Shown piece after piece: positions 54,592 through 63,855 of a stretch of 64,000 nucleotides of DNA. The notes beneath the pieces were generated by a model. That model saw only the letters and a list, made by a program, of their open reading frames with translations. It was not told the origin of the DNA and made no database searches. The DNA is from Pseudomonas sp. TNT3. Its GTDB lineage: Bacteria > Pseudomonadota > Gammaproteobacteria > Pseudomonadales > Pseudomonadaceae. Position 1 is the first letter of the stretch. Each line of letters starts with the position of its first letter. The DNA lies in assembly GCF_010095445.2 (NCBI RefSeq), contig NZ_WFGV02000032.1:1-64000 (forward strand), in the 5' to 3' direction. A program made the position numbers and the translations under genes.

Positions 54592-57500
54592 TCATCGCTG
54601 GATCAGCCTGCTCCGCACCTCAGCACCGACCTCCTGATCCAGCTCCCCCCAAATCTGCTGCTTACCCGCAATCACCGCCGCCACCGGCACCCCATCCCGA
54701 TACACCAACCGATTGCTCGCCAACCCAGGCACCTTCGCCCCAGGCAAAAGCGTGCCGGCAAGGTTCAGCGGATCGACCCCGCACACCACCACCAGACTCC
54801 CGTCATGGGGCCGCCGCCTGACTTCGCGCAACAACGGAATGGCCTCCGGCAATGCAAACTGCTCACCCGCCAGACCGCTGACAAACCGGCCGCCGCGAAT
54901 CTCGCCACGAGCTTCCAGGCGATGAAAGGTGCGCAGCAATTCCCGCCAGTTGGGCAACCAGTCCGCCTCGCGCTCCAGCAAGCGCCAGAACACCACGCCA
55001 TAACGTCGAAGCAGGGTCATGGCGATGTGTTCCAGCGTATCGGCGGGGGTGGGCGCCGGACGTTTGTTATCCACAATCGGCGCGGCGGGACCGCGTCGCA
55101 ACAACGCCCAGCGACCGGCATCGTCCATCCCGCCGATAAACGCGCCGCGACCACGACGGCTGCTGCGGGCCTGACGTTTGCTGGCCGGAGTGATCAGCGC
55201 GCGCAGTCCGGCAAAACTGTCGGCGTTCACCAGCCCGGCGCCCACCAGTTCCTGCAAGGCAATTTCCAGTTCCGAGCGCAGCAGATGCGCCTCGTGAATC
55301 AGCTCATCAAAAAACAATGCGCCGTGTCGGGTGAGAGCCTCATGAACCTTTTGGGTTTTGAGTGACAGGTCGCTCACCGGAGTCTGTTCGGTCAAGCTGC
55401 TCCACAACCCGACCTGACTGCGTGGCAGCAACAGGATGGGCGTGCTGCGCAGGGCCGTGGTGGCGCTTTTGTTGCGCGCGGTCAGCCGAGTCCAGACAAG
55501 TTTGCCGCTGCGACACAGATCATCCAGCCCGCTGGCGGAGTAGCCTTTGATGCGCGCTGGCAAAATGTCGCTGTCCCAGGCGGATGCAGCGGCAGGGTAG
55601 CCTTCGAATTGCGCGACGATTGCCGGCAATACCGCGCTGCCCTGGCCTTGCGTCGCCGCTGACAGGTGCTGCCAGTCGAACAGAAAACGCATGAAATCCT
55701 GCAAAGCCACCGGCTCGATTTCCCGGCGCAAGCGCTTGACCGTGTAGCGATGAATCCGCGCGAGCAAATGCCGCTCGCACCACTCATCCTCCGAGGCGCC
55801 GGGCGTGAACTGGCCGCGCAGCACGTACCCTTCGCGCTCCAGTTGAGCCAGGGCCTGAGTGACTTGAATGGCGGGTAATCCAAGCGGGTCGGCGATCGCC
55901 TGCAACGGCAGCGGACCAAACGCACTGAGCCGTGCGCGGATCACTTCCAGCACGGCTTCGTCCGCGTCCCAGACTTCATCGAGTCCTGGTAGCGCCTCAA
56001 GGGGTGGCTGCAACTTCGCCTGTGGATAAATCGACCGCAGGCAGGTCAGGCGCTCCAGCGCAAACCACAGTGATTCATTGAGACGGCTGGCGCGACCGCT
56101 CTTGGCCAAGGCGTTCAGCCAGTCGGGCCAATGGGTATTGGCCTGCGCCTCGGTTTCGGTGATGCACGCCAGACTCATCAGCGCTTCATGCATTTCATCG
56201 AGGCTGGTGGGCGCTGGCCAGGCTTCTTCGCGCACCGCCTCAATCGCCTCGACATCGAGTGCGCCGAGGTCGTCGGTGGACTGCGGATCGGTCCAGCGGC
56301 GGTTGAGCACGGCTTGGGTGCGGCGCTCTTCCAGCGGGGCATCGTCGAGGAACGTATAGGGGCGGGCGCTGAGGATTTCTGCCGCCAGCGGCGACGGCGC
56401 CGGCAAGTCGCGGCTGATCAAACGCACCTCGCCACGCTCCATGCGTCGCAGCAGGTTCAGCCAGCCTTCGCTGTCCATGGCCTCGTGCAGGCAATCGTCC
56501 AGGGTTTGTTCCACCAGCGGGTGCTCGGGCACTTCGCGTTCGCCGGCCAGGTTCTCCACGCAGGCAATCTGATCGGGAAACACGCTGGCGATCAGGTCAT
56601 CACTTTTCATCCGCTGGATCTGCGGCGCGACTTTACGCCCACCGGTGTAACGCGGCAGCGCCAGGGCAACACTGGCGTTCCAGCGCCAGCGCACGCCGAA
56701 CAACGGGGCGTCGAGCACCGCCTGAATCAGCAGATGCTCGGCGCTGTTGCTGTGCAGATAACGCCACACATCATCGAGTTCAAAACTGTGGCTGGTGGAC
56801 AGCGACAACACGATCGCATCTTCGCTCGCAGCGGCCTGCAATTCGAAGTTGAACGTGCGGCAGAAACGCTTGCGCAGCGCCAGGCCCCAGGCACGGTTGA
56901 TGCGACTGCCGAACGGCGTGTGGATGATCAGTTGTGTGCCGCCGGATTCGTCGAAAAACCGCTCCATCAGCAGGGTGTCCTGGGACGGCAAGGCACCCAG
57001 GGTCAGTCGCGCGCGGGCCAGGTAATCCACCAACTGTTCGGCGCTGTCGAGGTTCAAGCCGAGTGTGTCGGTCAGCCAGTCGAGGGCCGGTTGCAAGTCG
57101 CCCGGTGTGGCGCTGAGCAAGTCATCGAGTTGCGCTTGCAGTCGGGCCACGGCGAATGACAATTCGGCACTGCGCCCCGGGGCCTCGCCGAGCCAGAACG
57201 GAATGGTCGGCGGCATGCCCTTGGCGTCTTCGACGCGTACTTTACCGCTATCGACTCGCAGGATCCGATAGGACGTATTGCCCAACTGGAAGACGTCGCC
57301 GGCGATGCTCTCCACCGCGAAGTCTTCATTGACGCTGCCGATGTTCAGCCCCTGAGGCTCCAGCAGCACGCTGTAGTCCGCGTTGTCGGGAATGGTCCCG
57401 CCGCTGGTCACGGCTGTCAGCTTGCTGCCACGGCGACCACGCAGGGTGCGGGTCACGGCGTCGCGATGCAGGTAAGCGCTGCGGATGCCCTGACTGCCGT

Positions 57501-58896
57501 TGTAACCCTCGGCGAGCATTTGCAGCAGTGCCTGATAATGTTTTTCGTCGAGTTCGGCGTAGGGCGAGGCTTGGCGGAACATGTCCAGCAGTGCCTGTTC
57601 CGGCCATTCCTGGCAACTGACCTCGGCGATGATCTGTTGGGCCAGGACGTCTAGCGGCGCCTTGGGAATCTGCAAGGTGTCGAGCTCACCGCGACGTACA
57701 CAGTCGAGCAGGGCGGTGCATTCGATCAAGTCGTCGCGCGTGGTGGCGAACAACCGGCCTTTGGGCGTGCCACCGACCTGGTGACCGGAGCGCCCGACCC
57801 TTTGCAGAAAACCGGCGATCGAGCGCGGCGAGGCGATCTGGCACACCAGGTCGACGTCACCGATATCGATCCCCAATTCCAGGGATGCCGTGGCGATCAG
57901 CACTTGCAGTTCGCCGCGCTTGAGCCGTTGCTCGGCATCCAGACGAAACTCCTTGGCCAGGCTGCCGTGGTGGGCGGCCACCGCGTCTTTACCCAGGCGT
58001 TCGCTCAGGTGTCGGCTCACGCGCTCAGCCAAGCGTCGGGTGTTGACGAAGATCAGTGTGGTGCGGTGTTCGCGGGCCAGGGCGGCGAGGCGGTCGTAGA
58101 CCAGTTCCCAGACGTCGTTGGCCATGACTGCCGACAGCGGCACGGGCGGCACTTCGATGCCCAGATCCCGTGGACGGGCGTGCCCGATGTCGATGATTTC
58201 GCATGCGCGATCCCGGCCAACCAGATAGCGCGACACGGCTTCGATGGGTTTTTGCGTGGCGGACAAGCCGATGCGTGTCAGGGGTTCAGCGCACAGCGCC
58301 TGCAACCGCTCGAGGCTGAGCGCTAAATGACTGCCGCGTTTGCTGGCGGCGATGGCATGAATTTCATCGACGATTACCGTGCGTGCGGTACTGAGCATTT
58401 TTCTGCCCGAGTCGGAACCGAGCAGCACGTACAAGGATTCCGGCGTCGTCACCAGAATGTGTGGCGCTGTCTTGCGCATTGCCGTGCGTTCTTTTTGCGG
58501 CGTATCGCCGGTGCGCACGGCGGTGTTGATGTGCAAGGGGGGCAAGCCCATGGCGCGCAATTGTTCGGTGATGCCGGCCAGCGGGTTTTGCAGGTTGATC
58601 TGGATGTCGTTGGACAGTGCTTTCAGCGGCGATATGTAGACCACCAGGGTTTCATCGGGCAGCCCGCCTTCAGTCTCCAGGCCTCGGTGGACCAGATCGT
58701 CGATCACCGCTAGAAACGCAGTGAGGGTTTTGCCGGAACCGGTGGGCGCGGCAATCAAGGTCGAGCGGCGCTGGCGAATCAACGGCCAAGCCCGTGCCTG
58801 GGCGGCGGTGACCGTCGGGAACGTAGCGCGGAACCAGGCGCTGACGGCAGGGTGAAAGCCTGCCAGAGCAGCGTCCGGGGGAATGGGTAGATTCAT
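54592..58896 (-). CDS. lhr: Large ATP-dependent helicase Lhr
   Basis: Lhr is a superfamily 2 3'-to-5' helicase on DNA or RNA:DNA substrates involved in repair. The 1434-residue product has Walker A APTGSGKT (50-57), motif II DEIH (177-180), motif III LSAT, motif V ATASLELGIDIGDVDLV and the arginine finger QRVGRSGH. Winged-helix and Lhr-core domains follow (to about 880), then a C-terminal domain characteristic of the long bacterial Lhr (E. coli 1538 residues). No nuclease or ligase partner is adjacent. The 322-nt region upstream contains a REP pair. Confidence 0.93.
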   Translation of the reverse strand: MNLPIPPDAALAGFHPAVSAWFRATFPTVTAAQARAWPLIRQRRSTLIAAPTGSGKTLTAFLAVIDDLVHRGLETEGGLPDETLVVYISPLKALSNDIQINLQNPLAGITEQLRAMGLPPLHINTAVRTGDTPQKERTAMRKTAPHILVTTPESLYVLLGSDSGRKMLSTARTVIVDEIHAIAASKRGSHLALSLERLQALCAEPLTRIGLSATQKPIEAVSRYLVGRDRACEIIDIGHARPRDLGIEVPPVPLSAVMANDVWELVYDRLAALAREHRTTLIFVNTRRLAERVSRHLSERLGKDAVAAHHGSLAKEFRLDAEQRLKRGELQVLIATASLELGIDIGDVDLVCQIASPRSIAGFLQRVGRSGHQVGGTPKGRLFATTRDDLIECTALLDCVRRGELDTLQIPKAPLDVLAQQIIAEVSCQEWPEQALLDMFRQASPYAELDEKHYQALLQMLAEGYNGSQGIRSAYLHRDAVTRTLRGRRGSKLTAVTSGGTIPDNADYSVLLEPQGLNIGSVNEDFAVESIAGDVFQLGNTSYRILRVDSGKVRVEDAKGMPPTIPFWLGEAPGRSAELSFAVARLQAQLDDLLSATPGDLQPALDWLTDTLGLNLDSAEQLVDYLARARLTLGALPSQDTLLMERFFDESGGTQLIIHTPFGSRINRAWGLALRKRFCRTFNFELQAAASEDAIVLSLSTSHSFELDDVWRYLHSNSAEHLLIQAVLDAPLFGVRWRWNASVALALPRYTGGRKVAPQIQRMKSDDLIASVFPDQIACVENLAGEREVPEHPLVEQTLDDCLHEAMDSEGWLNLLRRMERGEVRLISRDLPAPSPLAAEILSARPYTFLDDAPLEERRTQAVLNRRWTDPQSTDDLGALDVEAIEAVREEAWPAPTSLDEMHEALMSLACITETEAQANTHWPDWLNALAKSGRASRLNESLWFALERLTCLRSIYPQAKLQPPLEALPGLDEVWDADEAVLEVIRARLSAFGPLPLQAIADPLGLPAIQVTQALAQLEREGYVLRGQFTPGASEDEWCERHLLARIHRYTVKRLRREIEPVALQDFMRFLFDWQHLSAATQGQGSAVLPAIVAQFEGYPAAASAWDSDILPARIKGYSASGLDDLCRSGKLVWTRLTARNKSATTALRSTPILLLPRSQVGLWSSLTEQTPVSDLSLKTQKVHEALTRHGALFFDELIHEAHLLRSELEIALQELVGAGLVNADSFAGLRALITPASKRQARSSRRGRGAFIGGMDDAGRWALLRRGPAAPIVDNKRPAPTPADTLEHIAMTLLRRYGVVFWRLLEREADWLPNWRELLRTFHRLEARGEIRGGRFVSGLAGEQFALPEAIPLLREVRRRPHDGSLVVVCGVDPLNLAGTLLPGAKVPGLASNRLVYRDGVPVAAVIAGKQQIWGELDQEVGAEVRSRLIQR

Positions 58897-59218
58897 GGGT
58901 GATTTATGCGGGTGGGGTGGCGAAGATGCAAGTACCGCTCAAGACCTTCGCAGATGCTACTGGCTCCATCGCGGCAAGCCGCTCCCACATTATTCTCTGT
59001 TGTTCACCGATATTGCATTCACAGAAGATCCCTGTGGGAGCGGGCTTGCCCGCGATGGGGCCATAAGCAACACCACAAATCCCGGGGATCTACACTTTAC
59101 GGATGACGGTTGCGCACTAAACCCGCAAAATGCAACGATTCCGGCAACTATCAACGACATCGCCTACGGGTACTGTCGATACAGCCATCGTTCCAATCAG
59201 ACTGGGCCTGCTGACTCT
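58897..59218. repeat. Divergent lhr/RmlD-like gap with REP pair
   Basis: The 322-nt gap contains an inverted REP pair: 58961-58989 (left arm, core shortened to GCGGCAAGCCGC) and 59033-59063 (right arm, full core). Beyond it, 59064-59218 has no repeat. Promoters for both genes are expected there, but none is convincing. Confidence 0.85.
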
Positions 59219-60103
59219 ATGCGAATGCGCCTTATGTTACTGGGCGGCGGAAATGCCCTTGGGCAGGCGCTGATTCGCCTCGGTGCGGAGGAAGACATCG
59301 GCTTCCTCGCCCCCCGCCCACCGCAAGACGGCTGGGATGCCGCGAGCTTGACGCAATTGCTCGACGACACCCGCCCGGACGCGCTGATCAACCTCGCCTA
59401 TTACTTCGACTGGTTTCAGGCGGAGACGGTCAGCGAACAGCGTCTGGCCGGGCAGGAGCGCGCGATCGAGCGTCTGGCCGAACTGTGCCAGCACCACAAC
59501 ATCGTGCTGGTGCAACCATCGAGCTATCGCGTATTCGATGGCTCCCGGGCGACCGCCTACAGCGAAAAAGATGAACCCGTACCCCTGGGCTTGCGCGGTC
59601 AGGCCTTGTGGCGCATCGAACAAAGCGTCCGTGCCACGTGCCCGCAGCATGTGCTGCTGCGTTTCGGCTGGCTGCTCGATGACAGCCCCGATGGCGCACT
59701 GGGGCGTTTCCTCGCTCGGGCGGAAAAGCCCGAAGCGCTGTTGATGGCCGACGACCGCCGTGGCAACCCGACGCCGGTCGATGATGCGGCCCGTGTGATT
59801 ATTTCGGTGCTCAAGCAACTCGATTGTGCAGCACCGCTGTGGGGCACCTATCATTACGCCGGGCATGAGGCGACCACGCCGCTGGCATTGGGGCAGGCTA
59901 TCCTCACCGAAGCCCGTAACCTGCATCCGCTGGCCATCGAAGCACCGACCGCCCAGGCTCACGCTGCGCGCCCGGATGCTGGCGAAGAACCGCAACACGC
60001 GGTGCTGGCTTGCAAGAAAATTCTGCACACGTTCGGGATCAAACCACGCGCCTGGCGTGCGGCACTCCCGGGCTTACTGGATAGGTTCTATCGCCATGGC
60101 TGA
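59219..60103 (+). CDS. RmlD-like NAD(P)-binding protein lacking catalytic Tyr/Lys
   Basis: The 294-residue product resembles dTDP-4-dehydrorhamnose reductase (RmlD): Rossmann start LMLLGGGNALGQAL, then PSSYRVFDG, and RRGNPTPVDDAA near 205-220. At the active-site YxxxK position it reads PLGLRGQALWRIEQ, so Tyr is replaced by Arg126 and Lys by Leu130 in a gapless comparison with the usual PLNVYGRSKLAGEQ. A classical reductase mechanism is therefore unlikely; it may bind cofactor or act as a regulator. Start ATG 59219 (or 59225). It overlaps the next epimerase gene by 8 nt. Confidence 0.75.
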   Translation: MRMRLMLLGGGNALGQALIRLGAEEDIGFLAPRPPQDGWDAASLTQLLDDTRPDALINLAYYFDWFQAETVSEQRLAGQERAIERLAELCQHHNIVLVQPSSYRVFDGSRATAYSEKDEPVPLGLRGQALWRIEQSVRATCPQHVLLRFGWLLDDSPDGALGRFLARAEKPEALLMADDRRGNPTPVDDAARVIISVLKQLDCAAPLWGTYHYAGHEATTPLALGQAILTEARNLHPLAIEAPTAQAHAARPDAGEEPQHAVLACKKILHTFGIKPRAWRAALPGLLDRFYRHG

Positions 60104-61025
60104 CGGCCCAGTTTTGATCACCGGCGGTGCCGGTTTCATCGGTTCGCACTTGACCGACGCATTGCTTGCCAAGGGGCATTCGGTGCGCATTCTCGACGAC
60201 CTCTCCACCGGCAAACGCAGCAACCTGCCGCTGGACAATCCCAAGGTCGAGTTGATCCTGGGCGACGTCGCCGACGCCGATCTGGTGGCCAGGGCGATGG
60301 CTGGATGCAGCGCGGTGGCGCACCTGGCGGCGGTCGCTTCGGTACAGGCGTCGGTCGATGATCCGGTCAAAACCCATCAGAGCAACTTCATCGGTTCGCT
60401 CAACGTCTGCGAAGCCATGCGGCAGGCCGGCGTCAAACGCGCGTTGTTTGCCTCCAGTGCAGCGGTCTATGGCAACAACGGTGAGGGCGAGTCGATCGAC
60501 GAGGACACGCCAAAAGCGCCGCTGACGCCGTACGCTTCGGACAAGTTGGCGAGCGAGCACTATTTCGATTTTTACCGCCGCCAGCATGGACTGGAACCGG
60601 TGATTTTCCGCTTCTTCAACATCTTCGGACCGCGTCAGGATCCCTCCTCGCCGTACTCCGGGGTCATCAGTATTTTTAGCGAACGAGCCCAGAAAGGCCT
60701 GCCGATCACCGTGTTTGGGGATGGCGAGCAGACGCGGGATTTTGTTTACGTCGAAGATCTGGTCGACTTGCTGGTGCAAGCCATCGAGAAACCGCAGGTT
60801 GAAGTAGGCGCCGTCAATGTCGGCTGGAATCAGGCCACCACGCTCAAGCAGATGCTTGAGGCGCTGGAAGCGGTGGTGGGAGAGTTGCCGCCCGTGAGCT
60901 ACGGCCCGGCGCGCTCCGGTGACATTCGTCATTCGCGGGCGAACAACCGTCGGTTGCTGGAGCGCTTTACCTATCCAGAGCAGACACCCATGAGCGTCGG
61001 TCTGGCGCGGTTGTTGGGACGCTGA
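60096..61025 (+). CDS. NAD-dependent sugar epimerase/dehydratase (GalE-like)
   Basis: The 309-residue extended SDR protein has the cofactor loop GGAGFIG (10-16), the catalytic serine in FASSAAVYG, the active-site Tyr146-Lys150 (PYASDKLASEHYF) and the FRFFNIFGPRQDP substrate segment. This fits UDP-glucose/UDP-N-acetylglucosamine 4-epimerases, but exact sugar specificity cannot be assigned. ATG 60096 lies inside the end of the RmlD-like gene, so both are translated together. It ends at a strong terminator. Confidence 0.87.
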   Translation: MADGPVLITGGAGFIGSHLTDALLAKGHSVRILDDLSTGKRSNLPLDNPKVELILGDVADADLVARAMAGCSAVAHLAAVASVQASVDDPVKTHQSNFIGSLNVCEAMRQAGVKRALFASSAAVYGNNGEGESIDEDTPKAPLTPYASDKLASEHYFDFYRRQHGLEPVIFRFFNIFGPRQDPSSPYSGVISIFSERAQKGLPITVFGDGEQTRDFVYVEDLVDLLVQAIEKPQVEVGAVNVGWNQATTLKQMLEALEAVVGELPPVSYGPARSGDIRHSRANNRRLLERFTYPEQTPMSVGLARLLGR

Positions 61026-61036
61026 TTGTCCCGGCC

Positions 61037-61070
61037 AAAAAAAGGCGCCTTTCGAGGCGCCTTTTTTTTT
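61037..61070. terminator. Bidirectional terminator between epimerase and ompW
   Basis: GGCGCCT and AGGCGCC pair around a TTCG loop (61044-61061), with seven A before and nine T after, so it can stop both convergent transcripts. Confidence 0.93.
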
Positions 61071-61080
61071 GATCGTTCCC

Positions 61081-61110
61081 TGTGGCGAGGGAGCAAGCTC
61101 CCTCGCCACA
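61081..61110. repeat. Perfect 30-nt palindromic repeat (second REP type)
   Basis: TGTGGCGAGGGAGC (61081-61094) is followed by AA and its exact complement (61097-61110). It is a palindromic unit commonly seen in fluorescent pseudomonads, different in sequence from the GCGGGCTTGCCCGC type. Confidence 0.8.
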
Positions 61111-61129
61111 AAAGCAGTCCACGTCTGTA

Positions 61130-61828
61130 TTAAAACTTGTAACCCAGACCCACCATGTACACGAACGGGTCCACATCCACATTGACTTTGGCCCGGGTGC
61201 CCGGCGCCACAGCGTTGTTTTCCACGGTCGCCGTCGTGTCGATATCGATGTAACGCGCCTGGGCGTTGAGCATGATGTTGTCGGTAATCATGTAGTCGGC
61301 ACCGATCTGGAACGCCATGCCCCAGGAGTTCTCCGCCTTGAAGTTGCTGAAGCCGTTGGCGCTGGCTTCGCTGCCGACGTGCTCGTCGTAGATCCAGGTG
61401 TAGTTGATACCGGCACCGACGTAAGGCTGGAACGCGGACTTATGGTCCAGCGGGTAGTACACAATGCTCAAGGTGGGCGGCAGGTGTTTCAGGGTGCCGA
61501 GTTTGCCGTTGGCCGCGCCCAGGGCGGTGCCTTTGAGCTTCACGTCATGCTCGAACGGCGAGGCTGCGAGCAACTCGATGCCCCAGTTATTGTTGAGCAT
61601 GTAAGCGAAGTTCAAACCCAGCTGCGTGTCGCTGCTCATGGTGGCCTTGCCGCCCAGATCGGCACCTGCCAACGGGCCTTGGTCGACCTTGACGCTGGAG
61701 CTGTCAGCTTTCGGGTTAACGGTGATCGCACCGGCACGAACGATGATGTCACCCGCTTCGTGGGCGTAGGCGAGCGGGGCTGCGAGCGCGAGGGCAAACA
61801 GCGAAGCGCTGAGCAAGGACTTGTGCAT
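61130..61828 (-). CDS. ompW: OmpW family outer-membrane protein
   Basis: The 232-residue product has a signal peptide (about 1-22, MHKSLLSASLFALALAAPLA then YA-HEAGD), the OmpW start motif GDIIVRAGAITVNP, LSIVYYPLDH and FQPYVGAGINYTWIY, and ends in the outer-membrane sorting residue Phe (GLGYKF). OmpW is an eight-stranded barrel with a hydrophobic channel for small molecules. It is downstream of the DUF3299/ABC genes on the same strand, after 219 nt with a REP pair. Confidence 0.93.
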   Translation of the reverse strand: MHKSLLSASLFALALAAPLAYAHEAGDIIVRAGAITVNPKADSSSVKVDQGPLAGADLGGKATMSSDTQLGLNFAYMLNNNWGIELLAASPFEHDVKLKGTALGAANGKLGTLKHLPPTLSIVYYPLDHKSAFQPYVGAGINYTWIYDEHVGSEASANGFSNFKAENSWGMAFQIGADYMITDNIMLNAQARYIDIDTTATVENNAVAPGTRAKVNVDVDPFVYMVGLGYKF

Positions 61829-61949
61829 GTGGGCTCCAAAGGACGTTAAAAGTTTTCGATGTCCAATGGTAAGGCGGCTAACAATCCGGTCTTTTGATAC
61901 AGCTCAATGAAACGCTGATAGTCGAGCTTTTTGTGCAACGTTGAGGGAC

Positions 61950-62017
61950 CCATCGCGGGCAAGCCCGCTCCCACAGTGATCACCTGAATCCTGTGGGAGC
62001 GGGCTTGCCCGCGATGG
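61950..62017. repeat. REP/BIME inverted pair upstream of ompW
   Basis: Two exactly inverse 27-nt arms (61950-61976 and 61991-62017) share the core GCGGGCAAGCCCGC around a 14-nt spacer. They lie 121 nt before the ompW start and just after the DUF3299 stop, so they may end that operon. Confidence 0.92.
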
Positions 62018-62047
62018 CGATTGACCAGACAACACAAGACCACCGAT

Positions 62048-62581
62048 TCACTCCGGCAGCTCGTACACATAAATCTTGTCCGCCTCCATCTGATACCCCG
62101 CATCCGCCAATTCGCTGGTGGAGGCTTTGACCTGCAACGCCCCCTCGATCCAGTACGGTTGGTACAGCTCATCCAGCTTCACGCCCACCTCGCTTTTCAC
62201 ATGCACGATCTGGTTCGACGGCGGTGGCGGGACGTGGATGCACGCGCCGAAATACGGCACCAGCAAAAACTCGGTGGTGCGCCCGTCTTCATTGACTTCC
62301 AGTGGCACGATATAGCCGGGCAGCCGGATGCTCTGACCGTCGAGACCTTTCACCACCGGCGCATTGGGCATGTCCTGTTTCGCCGCTGGTGCCGATTCGG
62401 CGGACAGCGCGTTGCTCATCTGCGACAGGTCGTGCAACGGCGTCATGTTGGGTACTTCAGGCGCGGCGTCCGGCGGGATCATTTCCGACCAGGTCAGGTC
62501 TTTCGGCTCGGCCGCCCACAGGGGCAGGGCGACCAGCATCAACAGCGCAAGCAGAGCGCGGGGCATATTCAGTCTCTTCAT
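62048..62581 (-). CDS. DUF3299 periplasmic protein linked to an ABC exporter
   Basis: The 177-residue product has a signal peptide (about 1-22, MKRLNMPRALLALLMLVALP then LWAAEP). It carries the DUF3299 core GACIHVPPPPSNQIVHV, and an earlier GYIVPLEVNEDGRTTEFLLV. No enzyme motif is seen. Start 62581 lies 7 nt after the permease stop. DUF3299 proteins occur with FtsX-type ABC genes, including the zrg zinc-uptake cluster described in Vibrio as I recall, so metal handling is possible. Confidence 0.8.
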   Translation of the reverse strand: MKRLNMPRALLALLMLVALPLWAAEPKDLTWSEMIPPDAAPEVPNMTPLHDLSQMSNALSAESAPAAKQDMPNAPVVKGLDGQSIRLPGYIVPLEVNEDGRTTEFLLVPYFGACIHVPPPPSNQIVHVKSEVGVKLDELYQPYWIEGALQVKASTSELADAGYQMEADKIYVYELPE

Positions 62582-62588
62582 GGAGCAT

Positions 62589-63854
62589 TCATAATCGGAT
62601 CGACAGGCCGTCGGCCAGAGATTGGCGATACGCACGCCAGGCCGGCACGCTGCCCATCAACAACGCGGCGCCCAGAATGCCACCGAGCAGCGTCCATTCA
62701 TATTCGCTTGGCCACGCCAATGGCAGAAACAACCCGTAATTTGCCTGCACGTAACCCTGGGCCGCCGCGATGCAGACGTACAGCAGCGCCACGCCGGCAA
62801 TCACCCCGGACAAGGCGAGAGCAAACGCCTCCAGTACCAGCAACGATGCGATATGCCACGGCCGAGCGCCCACCGAACGCAAGATGGCCATCTCTCGACG
62901 GCGCTCGTTGAGGCTGGTGAGAATCGCCGTGAGCATCCCGATCAATCCAGTCAACACCACGAACAGCGAGACCACGAACAAGGCTTTTTCCGCCGTGCTC
63001 ATCAAGCTCCACAATTCCTGCAACGCGACGCCGGGCAGGATGGCGAGCATCGGTTCACCGCGGAATTCGTTGATCTCCCGTTGCACGGCGAAGGTCGAAA
63101 TCTTGCTGTTGAGACCCAGCATGAACGCTGTGATCGCTTGCGGTGTGAGGTCCATGTTGCGCGCCTGATCGGCACTGATCCGGCCTTTGCCCTGGGCCGG
63201 TACGCCGTTGTGCCAATCGACGTGAATCGCTTCCATACCGCCCAGGCTGATGTGCAACGTGCGGTCAACCGGAGTGCCCGTGCGTTTGAGAATGCCGACG
63301 ACAGTGAAGGGCTTGTCGTCATGTTTTACCAGGCTGATCACCGCCACGCCGTGGGCCAGCACCAGTTTGTCACCGAGCTTGTAGTGCAGCGCATCGGCCA
63401 CTTCGGCGCCGAGTACCACTTCAAAAGGGTCGGTGGCGAACGCACGGCCATCCGCCAATTCCAGATGCTGTTGGCGACCGTATTGATAATGTTCGAAGTA
63501 CGCGTCGGTGGTGCCCATCACTCGATAGCCGCGGTGAGAATCGCCCAGCGACATCGGGATGGCCCACTTCACTTTCGGGTTGTTGGCGAAGTGCTCGAAG
63601 CTGTCCCAGCGGATGTTGTTGGTTGCATTGCCGATGCGAAACACCGAATACAGCAACAGGTTTACTGAACCCGAGCGTGCGCCGACGATCAGGTCGGTAC
63701 CGCTGATGGTGCTGGCAAAACTGGCCTTGGCTTCGGTACGAACGCGTTCGACGGCCAGCAACAAGCACACCGACAGGGCGATGGCGAAAGCGGTGAGGAT
63801 TGCGGTGAAACGGCGGTTAGCCAGGCTGGCCATGGCCAGACGAAACAAATACAT
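62589..63854 (-). CDS. ABC transporter permease, FtsX/MacB type
   Basis: The 421-residue permease has a first helix at about 15-35, a large periplasmic domain (about 40-285) and three C-terminal helices. The cytoplasmic segment RRREMAILRSVGARPWHI matches the MacB/FtsX family. It starts at 63854 (MYLFRLAMASLANRRF), one base after the ATPase stop; an upstream in-frame extension inside the ATPase gene is rejected. Such permeases couple with an ATPase to act on lipoproteins, peptides or the envelope rather than forming a classical import channel. Confidence 0.88.
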   Translation of the reverse strand: MYLFRLAMASLANRRFTAILTAFAIALSVCLLLAVERVRTEAKASFASTISGTDLIVGARSGSVNLLLYSVFRIGNATNNIRWDSFEHFANNPKVKWAIPMSLGDSHRGYRVMGTTDAYFEHYQYGRQQHLELADGRAFATDPFEVVLGAEVADALHYKLGDKLVLAHGVAVISLVKHDDKPFTVVGILKRTGTPVDRTLHISLGGMEAIHVDWHNGVPAQGKGRISADQARNMDLTPQAITAFMLGLNSKISTFAVQREINEFRGEPMLAILPGVALQELWSLMSTAEKALFVVSLFVVLTGLIGMLTAILTSLNERRREMAILRSVGARPWHIASLLVLEAFALALSGVIAGVALLYVCIAAAQGYVQANYGLFLPLAWPSEYEWTLLGGILGAALLMGSVPAWRAYRQSLADGLSIRL

Positions 63855-63855
63855 C

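Noticed and set aside
61846..62172. Minus-strand frame through the REP pair ending in ELYQKTGLLAALPLDIENF
   Set aside because: The tail (61846-61944) looks somewhat protein-like and could be a gene remnant. The rest, though, is REP translation (TVGAGLPAM) and antisense of DUF3299; I cannot name a parent gene.
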